Assembly (NCBI GenBank): GCA_963205105.1
Contig: CAUJJW010000202.1
Location: 1-50,896, forward strand
DNA: 50,896 nucleotides
Direction: 5' to 3'
DNA from: Verrucomicrobiota bacterium
GTDB taxonomy: Bacteria > Verrucomicrobiota > Verrucomicrobiia > Limisphaerales > CAIMTB01
The translations under genes were made by a program, and so were the position numbers. Below the pieces are notes generated by a model. The model made no database searches, was not told the origin of the DNA, and saw only the letters and a list, made by a program, of their open reading frames with translations. Positions 25,201 through 33,391 of this stretch are shown here, one piece after another; the first letter of the stretch is position 1, and the number at the start of each line of letters is the position of its first letter.

Positions 25201-28200
25201 GGTCTACGACGCCCTCCGCCGAGTCGATCATCGCACCGGAAATGCGCCGTCACTCACCGTCGTCGTGGTCGCCCATCAGACACGCCAGGCCCTGCTCCGC
25301 TGTCTCGATTCCCTCGCCCACCCCTCCAACCCCGACCACGAAGTCATCGTCGTCGACAACGGCGGCAACGAAAGCATCGAGGCCGAACTCCAGAGCCGGC
25401 CTCTCCTCCACGTCCAGACGCCCGTCAACGTCCTGCCCTCCGAGGCACGCAATATCGGCGTCCATTTCGCCCGCGCCTCCACCGTGGTGTTCGTCGACGA
25501 CGACGCGACCGTCGCTCCCGGTTATCTGGCGTCGATCCTCGCCGGCTTTGACGCCTTCGACATGGTTGCCTTCCGGGGCAAAGTCCTCCCCCAGACCGAT
25601 CACGAGCACAACGATCGGGTCCGCCATTACGATCTCGGCGACGCACCCATCACCGCCAATCTCAATACCGAAGGCAACTGCGCGATCCGCGTGGCGGTCT
25701 GGAAACAGCTCGGCGGACAGGATCCCCTGCTCTTCGGCGGCGAAGGCGTGGAACTGTCGTTCCGCATCACCGCCCGCTTTGGCCCTTCCGCCATTCTCTA
25801 CTGGCCATCGGCGGTCATCTATCACGACTACGCCGAGGATGACTCGAAGCTGGATCGGAAGAGCGACCGCCATCGCGCCGCCCGAGCCTACCTGGGGTGG
25901 AAGCACACCGGCATTCTCGAGCATCACGAGTTCCTCAAGCTCCCGCCGCGAACCGACGACGAACGCCTGCAACGCACGCTCCCGCTGCGTCCAAAGCAGG
26001 CCGCCGTCCAGGTCGAACCACGCCCTCCCGAGACAAAACCCCAGGCCCCGGTCAAATCGGTCGTCGTCGATTCCCCCATTGCCGCGCTTCGCTCCGCACT
26101 CTCGTTCCGGGGTTGGATGGCCAAGTTCGACGCGTACGCCGCCAAACTGAAGAGCCTCGAGTACATCCCGTCACGCCACGACCCCGAAATCTCCATCGTC
26201 ATCATCGCCCACGAAATCCGGGTCGATTCCATCCGGGTCCTGCAAAAGCTCCAGGAGGACCGCGACGGCCGCTTTGAGATCGTCTACGTGCTCAACGGAT
26301 CGCGCACGGTCGAGGCGGATCAGGTCCGCCCCTTCGTCGATACCCTCGTCGAGTTGACCGAAAACACCGGCGCCTATTTCGCCCGCAATGTCGGCGCCGC
26401 CTTCGCCAAGGCCGGCATCCTCTTCTTCCTCGACGATGACGCCATTCCCGAGCGCGGTTGCGTCGCCGCCCACCTCGACGAATTCCGGCTGTTTGATGTC
26501 ATCGCAGTCCGGGGCGCCATCCTCCCGAAGACCCAGAACCCGCTCAACGAACTGGCGAAGCACTACCACCTGGGCGACCGGCGGTTCCCCATTCACGCCG
26601 ACGTCGAGGGCAACACGTCCTACCTCGCAAAACCATTTTTCGCGGTGGGCGGCTGGGACGATGAAATTGTGTTCGGCGGCGGCGGCATCGACCTCGCCTT
26701 CCGACTGCTCCAGGTGGAGAGCGATCGGCGCCGACAGATCTACTCCCCGGTGCCGGTGGTCTATCACGATTACGCCGCCAACGAGGAGCACCTCGCCCGG
26801 AAGCACAAGAAGCAGGCTGAATCGCGCGAGCGCCTGCACCGCAAGCATCCGCGGTACGAGGCGCTCAGGACCGCGTGGCAGTCGTTCTACGGCAAGGATC
26901 ATCTCGTCCTTCCGAAGATCCCGACGGACATCCACCCCACCGCCGCTGCCGCTCCGTCCGGGCTCAAACCGGCGCCCGCGCCAACCGCGGCCGAGAAGGA
27001 TTTCGCGCCGCTCATCACGGTCGCGATCCCGACCTTCAACCGCGCCCGGTTCCTCCAGGAAGCCGTCCAAAGCGCCCTGCATCAGACCTATCCCCATCTG
27101 GAGGTGGTCATCGTCGATGACGGTTCCACCGACGAAACCGACTCCCTGCTCCGGACGTTCTGTGATCCGCGGGTGCGTTGTTTCACCAAGGAACACAGCG
27201 GCGGACCGGCCACCCGAAATCGGTGCGTCCAGGAGGCGCGCGGTGATTACATCGTCTGGCTGGACTCCGACGACTTTCTTCTCGCCGACACGGTGGCGCT
27301 CTATGTCGCCGAACTTCGGCGAAACCCGGACCTCGATGTCCTGTACGGCAACCTGCTCGTGGCGGACGAACAGCTGCGCGTGCAGGAAGTGTGGACCTAC
27401 CATGATTACCATGGCTGGACGGAATCCCTGATCTCCGATTCCACCATCGAAAACCGCCTTCCGAATGTCGGCACGCTGGTCCGCAAGACCTGCTACGAAC
27501 GGTTCGGCCTCTACAATCCAGAATTCCCCCGCGCCCACGACTACGAGTTCTGGACCCGGGCCGGCGCCGGAGCGGTGGTGAAGTCCATGCGGACCGAAGT
27601 CGCCATTTACCGGCGCCACGAGGATTCGCTCACCCAGCTGCGCAAGCCGGCCGACACGCGCTACGAGGCGAATGCGGTCAAGGCCCTGATCAGGCGCCAC
27701 GCCCTCAACATCCTCTTCCCGTTCTGCTACGCCGCCGGCGCCCCCATCGCCACGGGCAACGCCCGCGCCTGGTCCCTCGCCTCGCTGCTGATGGCCAAAT
27801 ACGGCGACACTCCCGCCGCGCTCACGTACGCGCGACGCAGCGTCGAAGCCGCCGATCTCGGCCAGAATACCCAGTTGCTCGCCATCCTGGAGGCCCTCGA
27901 CGGACGCGTTCATTCCCCGTCCAAGTCCAAGGCCCCTGCCTCGGATGAGTTCGCCTCGCTCGTCGAGACCGCCCGGCGCCAATTCGCCGCCGGCAAGGTG
28001 CATCCCTGCGCCAAAGCCTGCGCCCGCCTCGCCGAGATCCGGCCCGAGGCTCCGGAAACTCTCCTGCTCAGCGCCATGAGTCTGCGTCGCTGGGGAGCCC
28101 CAGCCGATGCCCAGGCCGCCTATCATTGCCTCGTCCACCGCCAATGCGGCCTCTCCTTCCTCGGCGCCACCCGCGATGCCGACGCCACCCGCGTCGGTGC

Positions 28201-31200
28201 CTCCCCGACACCCCCTTCCGACCCGCGCCCCGTCCTCGTCCAACGCCTGATCCAACGGCTTGGCTCGGTTCTTGGACCTGAATCCATTCCGGATGCCGCC
28301 ATCCGTTCCGCTCTCGACTACCTCACCGAGGCGTCCAACGCCGCCTCCGTCCCCGGGTTCCTCGACCTGCATCGCCATGGCCAAACCCCCCTGTTCTTCG
28401 CCATCCTCGGCGTGCTGGAGGAGGAACTCGATGGCGCGTCGAACCCCGACCTATCCCGCGCGCTCCATCTCGTCCGCGCCGGCCTTCAACCCGCATCCAC
28501 GCCCGCACCGACCCGCCAACCCGGCTACAGCTTCTGCATCATCACCGGCGGTTCTCGCCCCGAAAAAGTCGCCCGACAGATCGCCAGCATCCGCGCTCTC
28601 GGACTCGAACACTTCGAAATCCTCGTCGGCGGCAATGTCGCCCAGGTTCCCGATGACGTGCGCAAGGTCGATCTCGCCGCCGCTGCAAAGTCCGGGCGCC
28701 TCGGCAAGATGCGCAATACCCTCGGCCGCCTGGCCGCCTTCGATCACCTGGTCGTCAGCGACGACGACATCGTCTTCGACCCCGGGTTCGCCGCGGGACT
28801 GAAGCGTTTCGGTGAAGGTTACGACCTCCTCGCGGTGCGGATTCTGAACACCGACGGCTCCAGGTTTTGGGACTGGGCCACGACCGGCGGACTCAAGGGA
28901 TCCGTTCTGCTCGATTACTGGGAATCGGATCCCAACGTCTACGTCACCGGCGGCATCTGCGTGCTCAAGACCGCCACTCTCGATCGCGTGGCCTGGGACG
29001 AAGCACGAGGTTTCTACCAGCGCGAGGACGTCGACTTCTCGTCCCGGCTCAAGGCCGCCGGATTCACCATCCGTTACAACCCCTTCTCCGTCGTCCTGCA
29101 CGACGACGACCGATACTCGCGGGTTGGCCGGGTCGTCTATCTGTTCGATCACCTGCTCGGGGAAGCAGTCCAGAACCAGGCCACCCGGTGTGCTGCGGAA
29201 ACCCTTGAACTTCTGCAGCAAGCCTGGCGCATCGCCGGCTCGAACTCCGAACGGCAGGCGGCGGTTCAATCCGTCGCCCGACGATTGGGCGTTTCCCTCG
29301 ACCTTGCCCCGGTTCCAGCCTCCGCTTCGAAGGTCACCGCTCGTTCAGGGGTTGCCGCGCCATCCGACGTGCCCGCCCCCCGCACCGGCGTGGTTCCAGA
29401 GTCGGTGGCCATCGACTGGATCGGGTCGTTCCTCGATCACGGCAGTCTGTCGCACGTGAACCGGGAACTGACCCGGGCACTGCGCGAGAATCCCGACGCC
29501 AAGGTGCAATGCATCGGCGAACCCTCGCGCCTGCCCAAGAACGCGCCCAAGGACTGGATCGGCCTGGCCAGCCGGATGGTCTCCAAGCCGTCACGCCACG
29601 CCAAAGTCACCGTTCGCCACGCCTGGCCTCCCCAGTGGGACCGCCCCCAGTCCGGGGCGCTCGTCGTCATCCAACCCTGGGAGTTTGGTTCCCTCCCGCG
29701 GTCCTGGGTCAACGATCTGGCCCGGGTGGATGAAGTCTGGGTTCCCTCCGACTACGTCCGCCGGGTTTACGTCGATTCCGGTGTGCCCGCCGAGAAGGTC
29801 TTCGTCGTTCCCAACGGCATCGATCCCGCGCGTTTCCATCCCAAGGTCCAACCCCTGGCTCTCGCAACCCGGAAGTCGTTCAAGTTCCTGTTCGTCGGGG
29901 GAACCATCTTCCGCAAAGGCCCGGACCTTCTGCTCGAAGCGTTTCTGGCCCAGTTCACGGCCGCCGACGATGTTTGCCTCGTCATCAAGGATTTCGGCGG
30001 GAAGGACGTTTACGCGGGTCAGACCTTCGAGCAGAGCATTCGCGCCGCGCAGGCCCGACCCAACGCTCCCGAAATCCTCTATCTCAATGAGGAACTGCCA
30101 CCGGATGCCATCCCCGGCCTTTACACCGCCTGCGATTGCCTCGTTCACCCCTACCGAGGCGAAGGATTCGGCCTCCCCGTTCTCGAAGCCATGGCCTGCG
30201 GTCTTCCCGTGATCGTCACCGCAGGTGGCGCCACCGACGACTTCGCCCCGGAGCAGATCGCCTTCCGCGTTCCGGCGCTTCGCAAGGAGATCGGTGCCTC
30301 GATCAGCGGCATGCCCCTCGTGCGGTCCGGCTGGCTTCTGGAACCCGACCTCGCCGCTCTTTCCAGCCGCATGCGATGGGTCCACGACCATCGTGAGGAA
30401 GCCCGGTCCCGTGGCATCGCCGGAAGTCAGCACGTTCACGCCCACTGGACCTGGAGCCACGCCGCCGCCGCCGCCCTTCACCGCGCGCAGGCCGTCGCCG
30501 CCAGGACGCCCATCTCTTCTCCCACCCGATCCGCCCCAACACGCCCGGGAGCCATAGAATTACCGACCTGCGCCCGTGTCGGACACCTCGGCGCAGCCCA
30601 CGAGCTGTTCGAGAAGAAGAAATACCGCGAGGCCTGGGAGTTCACCGTCGATGCCCTCCAACACCGGCCCTACCACCCCGAAGCGTATTTGCTGCTCGGC
30701 GAAATCGCCAAAGCCGTGGGCGACGCCTCCTCCGCCCGTCGCTTCGGCCAACAGTCCAAAGCCATCGCCCCCCAATGGAAACCCGCCAAAACGTTCCTCA
30801 AGGGACATGCCCACGGGAATTCCCGACCATCGTGGCTGGCCCTGCCTCCTGAACTCGCCGAAACCAGCCCCGAACACCGCTGTCGCCTGTCGGTCTGCCT
30901 GATCGTCAAGAACGAGGAGCAGTTCCTAGGCCCTTGCCTGCAATCCATCCAGGCCATCGCCCATGAGATCATCGTCGTCGATACCGGCTCCACCGACCGG
31001 ACCCTTGAAATTGCACGCGAATTCGGGGCCCAAGTGCATTCCTTCGTCTGGTGCGACGATTTCAGCGCCGCCCGAAATGCCGCCCTGGAACATGCCACCG
31101 GCGACTGGATCCTGATGCTCGATGCGGATGAGCAACTCCCTCCCGAGCAGCACGACAACCTTCGTCGTGACTTCAAAAAATCCGGCATTCTTGGCCTGAG

Positions 31201-32488
31201 AATTCCGCTGCAAAACATTGGTGCCGAAGCAGAAGGAGTTGCCTACGTTCCAAGACTTTTCCGAAATGCCCCCGGCCTCTTTTATGTAAGCCGTATCCAT
31301 GAGCAGGTCTTTTCCAGTATCCTCGTGCGGGCCGAAGAGTGGGGCCTCGACACCGCGCTCGGAACCGCTCAGATTAAGCACTACGGCTATACAAACGAAC
31401 TAGTTCAATCTCGTAACAAATCGGAACGGAATCTTCGCCTTCTGCGGGAAGCGGTGAGGGAATTCCCCGATGACGCCAATCTCCTCATGAATCTCGGTCT
31501 TGAATCCGTGCACAGTGGGAATCTCGAATCGGGCATTGCCGAGTACGAGAAGGCATTCCAGGCGCTCTCGGATCATGCCGAGCAGCAGAAGGTGCCTGAG
31601 TTGCGGGAGACGCTGCTCATGCAGTACGCCTCGGTGCTGATGAAGGCCGGTCGGTACACGGAGATTGTGAGGGTTCTGGAATCACCGGTCGCCAAGGCCT
31701 ACGAACCCACCGCGTCGCTGCATTTTGCCCTGGGGTTGGCCTATTTTCGACTGGAACGACCCGCGTTGGCGGCGCCGCAGATCAAGGAATGCCTCGCGAA
31801 ACGGCATCTGCCGACAGCATCCCCGATCAATCCCGATATTTGGAAAGCGGGGCCGTACCACTGCCTTGGTCTTTGTCTCATTCACGCGGGTCAATTGACC
31901 GAAGCCGAGGCCGCCTTCCGGGCCGCCCTTCGTGACGAGTCGTCCAGCCGTGGGGTGCGCCTCGACCTGGCCCGGTTGTACAAACGGATGGGTCGTCCGA
32001 TTGATGCCCTGAAGGTGCTTCATGAACTGATCGACACCCGTCAGGGCGATCCCGAGGTCTGGCGCCTGGGCGGAGAGATCGCCCTCGGCAACCCGTCCCT
32101 TCTGGACTTCGCCATCGACTGGACGGGAGAAGCCACCAAGGCGCACCCGACCCAGGCCCTGTTGGCGGGACAGCACGGCGAGGCCCTTTTGATCACCGGC
32201 AATCCCGCGGCGGCCATCCCGTTCTTCCGAGCCTCGGCCCTCGCCGGCGATGCCTACCACAGCGCCGCCTTGTGTCTCGCGGAGTTGGCGACCAACGCCC
32301 GGCCCTCGCCTGTCCCCGCCCATCTGGAGCAGGTGGTTTCCACCCAGTTCCTGCGGTGGTTCCAGCGCATCACCTCTTCTCCCGGTAGCAGCATGCTCCA
32401 TCAGGTGATCGAACAGATCCGCCCGCTCGAAAAAGTCCTGCCCACCGCAGCCGCGACCCTCCGAACCGCGCTCACCCAAGCCGCCTGA
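19286..32488 (+). CDS. Giant multi-glycosyltransferase/FkbM methyltransferase/TPR protein, 4400 residues
   Basis: One uninterrupted frame carries many modules. Approximate residues: TPR-like helices 30-130; FkbM-type methyltransferase 132-334 ('KVFVEVGAFDGVHYSNVRRL'); second FkbM-type 390-569; ParB-like 'IDGSHRAAAALHHG' near 710 with a nucleotidyltransferase-like segment near 938; GT-A fold glycosyltransferase 1068-1269 ('VLDADE'); TPR 1385-1568; GT-A 1613-1825; coiled coil 1865-1897; GT-A 1989-2195 ('VFVDDDATV'); GT-A 2300-2522 ('FFLDDDAIP'); GT-A 2575-2792 ('WLDSDDF'); TPR-like 2889-2952; GT-A-like 3080-3279 ('VVSDDDIVF'); GT-B (GT4) 3375-3729 ('GEGFGLPVLEAMACGLPV'); TPR 3769-3835; GT-A 3867-4060 ('LMLDADEQLP'); TPR 4066-4382. 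No signal peptide or membrane segment is seen, so it is cytoplasmic. Such enzymes build or methylate glycans; next to flagellin 2, flagellin glycosylation is the likeliest role, as inference. Ala/Pro linkers join the modules. Confidence 0.9.
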   Translation: MTPPLSDALDVSRRTLPDAAGLSRILPAEESIACMDDASWEIVQRQLAALPGDAYLWLWAGLVLEHRGRFDAACNHYAEAIERGCAHWRVGWYIARSAKRLGNLALVDSACAAVLKANPEFWFARELPKHARGYYSQLGQDQIIEDFFAHQPARNKVFVEVGAFDGVHYSNVRRLVEQHGWSGVSIEPVGRNFEKLSQSYAGQPVRCIRAAASNTPGEVALHVSTYPHLPQWGSDVASISGTDNARWEKRYQASWTRESVPARTLTSMLEEAEISTIDFLTIDAEGHDLEVLQSLDLNRFQPQLIVVEYGSRRDLILSLLAQHGYSVLLDNKQDLFAARIQHALPQFPNLPTTRNFAGTHDDPAYQAIQRSVETSLPDWIGRPHDTVNRIVIVGGYLGTEVRTMLERYPKAKILIFEPSSRYFQKLQATYANEPRVCCLPYAVGDQAGSAVFHEGSMNGVGSLLPLKTRADQQTWIPKGLTPAESYTVKVVSLDSLPELANQPIDLLWCDVQGAELLVLRGAVNTLRHCRSLFLEVACSQTTYEGQCRLTDLREFCASQGFFLAGIGLCPSGNGTGNSVWLPLPAQAPSQPLPQRPWTELVNPHLLQIRYLPLESEPRRESVEPLRLLGPERFDLGAKLLYARHRALGIHDVWAETVYSEHIQAFSGGSCREADGLKTGIADYRTAFDQVLDSIGNDGFDANVSLVPVDRHRTPIDGSHRAAAALHHGANVDLLVFDLQANRYDWAFFQKRGLSSAAQDAIALEFVRWRTDAQLVFLFPCAAGRDAEVREILNEFGAIAYEKSIQLQREGPTLLVHDIYATEPWIGTWANGFSGAAKAARARFQGTGPLRVFLFVPRDSASSRPAKERIRKLFGLGNESCHINDTHAESVRLASLVFHAQSLHFLNHANRRLFERFQKHFDRYRDWIRQSQKDPERLCVDGSATMAAYGIRDAQDLDVLHHGDVDFAAVMPEVNSHNAHVHHHAVSRDEILFHPDHHFYFQGLKFVALSTLRAMKAKRAEGKDLKDVAAIDQLLGAGTSPATPAVTTPSTSVQTSAPTAPTPRPGQPRIIGLVPARNEAGRLPFCLRTLARFTDAIIYLDDFSDDDSVRVVEGIAAECRVERILTKKAWNRDEPGDRNALLEAGRQLGGTHFIVLDADEAFTANCQTEGVLRRDILGLLPGDRLVLTWIQLWRGLGQYRFDQSVWTNNRKAFAFADDGSCSYSSEFIHTPRVPANLKGRAVTVPGYDRGVLHFQFVHWPNLQIKQSWYRCMERVRFPDRPGSEINKRYAPSEDETALQTRPVPPEWFQGHPPLDPASLERTDERRVREVLHWFDTLGRHTFADLDVWRVDWETLRQSLKASPPAKQPGTRPATPPPPAKKPRRASNAVHDCLRQADKYFQEGKLVEAHSWLERVLDLDPDAADVWVASGNLLLQLGDFTNGIQSIQRAADLRPDHAPTLAALAAAFVQAGRIEDFEKALGTAFSINPSEPSAVRLLADLNFRSGQFQDAAHGYHQLIQLNGNDIHALLALGVCFAKTGDTETARAAFNEVLRVDPHHAIALENLSALGTTAASPTPPATAAAPAPVPTSGPAAAPAKPATPPAPSSATAADKPPLISAIISTYKSERYLRGCLQDLLQQTIADRLEIIVIDSGSPENERAIVEEFQARHPRIVYLRTERESIYGAWNRAVRLATAPYLTSANADDRHRPEALERLVAALEAHPDCALAYADCAVCENVHPDFGFTELRGYYRWPNFDRVLLFRGCYVGPQPVWRRNLHDRFGLFDPSYRSAGDYEFWLRLAKTEKFLHLPEVLGLHWYAEESLGHQNRELTRQESDHARILHWPSEWGVRPTQSFKTLHHIPAVEKQRLRNKELATRVETLEREKARLASDLKRFATESLTRPGPTAETQPPVAAIPAASTSPDSLTVPATSLLPTDTNPEAFQHLLRGFDLIRESRFEEAQAEAGKYREKVVYDALRRVDHRTGNAPSLTVVVVAHQTRQALLRCLDSLAHPSNPDHEVIVVDNGGNESIEAELQSRPLLHVQTPVNVLPSEARNIGVHFARASTVVFVDDDATVAPGYLASILAGFDAFDMVAFRGKVLPQTDHEHNDRVRHYDLGDAPITANLNTEGNCAIRVAVWKQLGGQDPLLFGGEGVELSFRITARFGPSAILYWPSAVIYHDYAEDDSKLDRKSDRHRAARAYLGWKHTGILEHHEFLKLPPRTDDERLQRTLPLRPKQAAVQVEPRPPETKPQAPVKSVVVDSPIAALRSALSFRGWMAKFDAYAAKLKSLEYIPSRHDPEISIVIIAHEIRVDSIRVLQKLQEDRDGRFEIVYVLNGSRTVEADQVRPFVDTLVELTENTGAYFARNVGAAFAKAGILFFLDDDAIPERGCVAAHLDEFRLFDVIAVRGAILPKTQNPLNELAKHYHLGDRRFPIHADVEGNTSYLAKPFFAVGGWDDEIVFGGGGIDLAFRLLQVESDRRRQIYSPVPVVYHDYAANEEHLARKHKKQAESRERLHRKHPRYEALRTAWQSFYGKDHLVLPKIPTDIHPTAAAAPSGLKPAPAPTAAEKDFAPLITVAIPTFNRARFLQEAVQSALHQTYPHLEVVIVDDGSTDETDSLLRTFCDPRVRCFTKEHSGGPATRNRCVQEARGDYIVWLDSDDFLLADTVALYVAELRRNPDLDVLYGNLLVADEQLRVQEVWTYHDYHGWTESLISDSTIENRLPNVGTLVRKTCYERFGLYNPEFPRAHDYEFWTRAGAGAVVKSMRTEVAIYRRHEDSLTQLRKPADTRYEANAVKALIRRHALNILFPFCYAAGAPIATGNARAWSLASLLMAKYGDTPAALTYARRSVEAADLGQNTQLLAILEALDGRVHSPSKSKAPASDEFASLVETARRQFAAGKVHPCAKACARLAEIRPEAPETLLLSAMSLRRWGAPADAQAAYHCLVHRQCGLSFLGATRDADATRVGASPTPPSDPRPVLVQRLIQRLGSVLGPESIPDAAIRSALDYLTEASNAASVPGFLDLHRHGQTPLFFAILGVLEEELDGASNPDLSRALHLVRAGLQPASTPAPTRQPGYSFCIITGGSRPEKVARQIASIRALGLEHFEILVGGNVAQVPDDVRKVDLAAAAKSGRLGKMRNTLGRLAAFDHLVVSDDDIVFDPGFAAGLKRFGEGYDLLAVRILNTDGSRFWDWATTGGLKGSVLLDYWESDPNVYVTGGICVLKTATLDRVAWDEARGFYQREDVDFSSRLKAAGFTIRYNPFSVVLHDDDRYSRVGRVVYLFDHLLGEAVQNQATRCAAETLELLQQAWRIAGSNSERQAAVQSVARRLGVSLDLAPVPASASKVTARSGVAAPSDVPAPRTGVVPESVAIDWIGSFLDHGSLSHVNRELTRALRENPDAKVQCIGEPSRLPKNAPKDWIGLASRMVSKPSRHAKVTVRHAWPPQWDRPQSGALVVIQPWEFGSLPRSWVNDLARVDEVWVPSDYVRRVYVDSGVPAEKVFVVPNGIDPARFHPKVQPLALATRKSFKFLFVGGTIFRKGPDLLLEAFLAQFTAADDVCLVIKDFGGKDVYAGQTFEQSIRAAQARPNAPEILYLNEELPPDAIPGLYTACDCLVHPYRGEGFGLPVLEAMACGLPVIVTAGGATDDFAPEQIAFRVPALRKEIGASISGMPLVRSGWLLEPDLAALSSRMRWVHDHREEARSRGIAGSQHVHAHWTWSHAAAAALHRAQAVAARTPISSPTRSAPTRPGAIELPTCARVGHLGAAHELFEKKKYREAWEFTVDALQHRPYHPEAYLLLGEIAKAVGDASSARRFGQQSKAIAPQWKPAKTFLKGHAHGNSRPSWLALPPELAETSPEHRCRLSVCLIVKNEEQFLGPCLQSIQAIAHEIIVVDTGSTDRTLEIAREFGAQVHSFVWCDDFSAARNAALEHATGDWILMLDADEQLPPEQHDNLRRDFKKSGILGLRIPLQNIGAEAEGVAYVPRLFRNAPGLFYVSRIHEQVFSSILVRAEEWGLDTALGTAQIKHYGYTNELVQSRNKSERNLRLLREAVREFPDDANLLMNLGLESVHSGNLESGIAEYEKAFQALSDHAEQQKVPELRETLLMQYASVLMKAGRYTEIVRVLESPVAKAYEPTASLHFALGLAYFRLERPALAAPQIKECLAKRHLPTASPINPDIWKAGPYHCLGLCLIHAGQLTEAEAAFRAALRDESSSRGVRLDLARLYKRMGRPIDALKVLHELIDTRQGDPEVWRLGGEIALGNPSLLDFAIDWTGEATKAHPTQALLAGQHGEALLITGNPAAAIPFFRASALAGDAYHSAALCLAELATNARPSPVPAHLEQVVSTQFLRWFQRITSSPGSSMLHQVIEQIRPLEKVLPTAAATLRTALTQAA

Positions 32489-32527
32489 ACCCAGGCAGAG
32501 CCCATCCATTCCAACTGAATCGCTCCG

Positions 32528-33103
32528 CTAAGCGCGCTTCACGCCCTGGCGCCAGAGTTCGAAGTGGAAGATGGCCACCGCCACCAGCGAATGGTGGATC
32601 CTACCGTTGGCCACCAGGCCGGCGAGCTGATCGGCGGGCACCAGCCGGGTCTGGATATCCTCCCCGGCATCGAGATCCAGCCCCGCCGCCAGTTCGCAGT
32701 CCTCGATGAGAATCGTGTGACAGGTGTTTCCCTGAATCGCCGGGTTCGGCGCGATCTTCCCCAGCACCCGCGCATTTCGTCCCTCGTAACCGGTCTCTTC
32801 CCGCAGCTCCCGGATCGCCGTCGCCACCGGCGATTCGTCCTCCGGATCCATGACCCCGCCGGGCACTTCCAGATCCACGGAACACGTGCCGTGCCGAAAC
32901 TGCTCCACCATCACCGCCTGACCCTCGCGCGTCAGGGCGATGACATTCACCCAGTCCGGCGAGTCCAGAACGTAAAACGCGTGCTCCTGACCCGTTCGCG
33001 GCGATTGCCGCCAGTCCCGCCGCATGCGGAAAATACGGAAATCACCCAACGCCTCGGATCGTTGCAGTGGCCACGGTTGAATCGGTGTCGTTGAGTTGGT
33101 CAT
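32528..33103 (-). CDS. NUDIX hydrolase, ADP-ribose pyrophosphatase-like
   Basis: The 191-residue protein has a NUDIX box ending in 'RELREETGY', preceded by 'EVPGGVMDPEDESP'. The Gly-to-Glu spacing is one residue longer than the textbook box. Flanking strands ('VNVIALTREGQAVMVEQFRH') resemble ADP-ribose pyrophosphatases, which split nucleoside diphosphates linked to another group. The true substrate cannot be told from sequence. The ATG at 33103 was chosen; the longer frame to 33379 overlaps the small gene upstream and reads as low-complexity sequence. The giant gene converges on it from the other strand with a 39-bp gap. Confidence 0.87.
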   Translation of the reverse strand: MTNSTTPIQPWPLQRSEALGDFRIFRMRRDWRQSPRTGQEHAFYVLDSPDWVNVIALTREGQAVMVEQFRHGTCSVDLEVPGGVMDPEDESPVATAIRELREETGYEGRNARVLGKIAPNPAIQGNTCHTILIEDCELAAGLDLDAGEDIQTRLVPADQLAGLVANGRIHHSLVAVAIFHFELWRQGVKRA

Positions 33104-33147
33104 CGTCGTGGTCGTGCTCGTGGTCGGTGCCTGGCCCGGAGAGAGCG

Positions 33148-33342
33148 TTAAAGGCCGCGTTCCTTGGCCGCCCACCCTCCCCGCATCAGCCCCAGCAGAT
33201 GCACCAGGGCACGTTCCCGGGTCCAGCCACGCTCCGCAACCAGTTGGTTGGCCCGCTTCTCCAGTTGCGCCGCCATCTCCGCCGATTTCGCCGCCGGACA
33301 ACCCAGGGTCTCCAGCGCCTTGGCCAACATCGCCGCATCCAC
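33148..33342 (-). CDS. Small helical hypothetical protein (64 residues)
   Basis: The frame encodes a compact, charged, helix-rich protein ('AMLAKALETLGCPAAKSAEM', 'RALVHLLGLMRGGWAAK') with no signal peptide. It lies in line between the DUF1501 gene (49 bp upstream) and the NUDIX gene (44 bp downstream) on the same strand. I do not recognise a family. The frame could be chance in this high-GC DNA, but its amino-acid make-up is balanced, unlike the shadow frames around it. Confidence 0.5.
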   Translation of the reverse strand: MDAAMLAKALETLGCPAAKSAEMAAQLEKRANQLVAERGWTRERALVHLLGLMRGGWAAKERGL

Positions 33343-33391
33343 CCCAACACGAGTGCCACCTCCACCTCCCGTCTGTCACGAACGGATTTGC

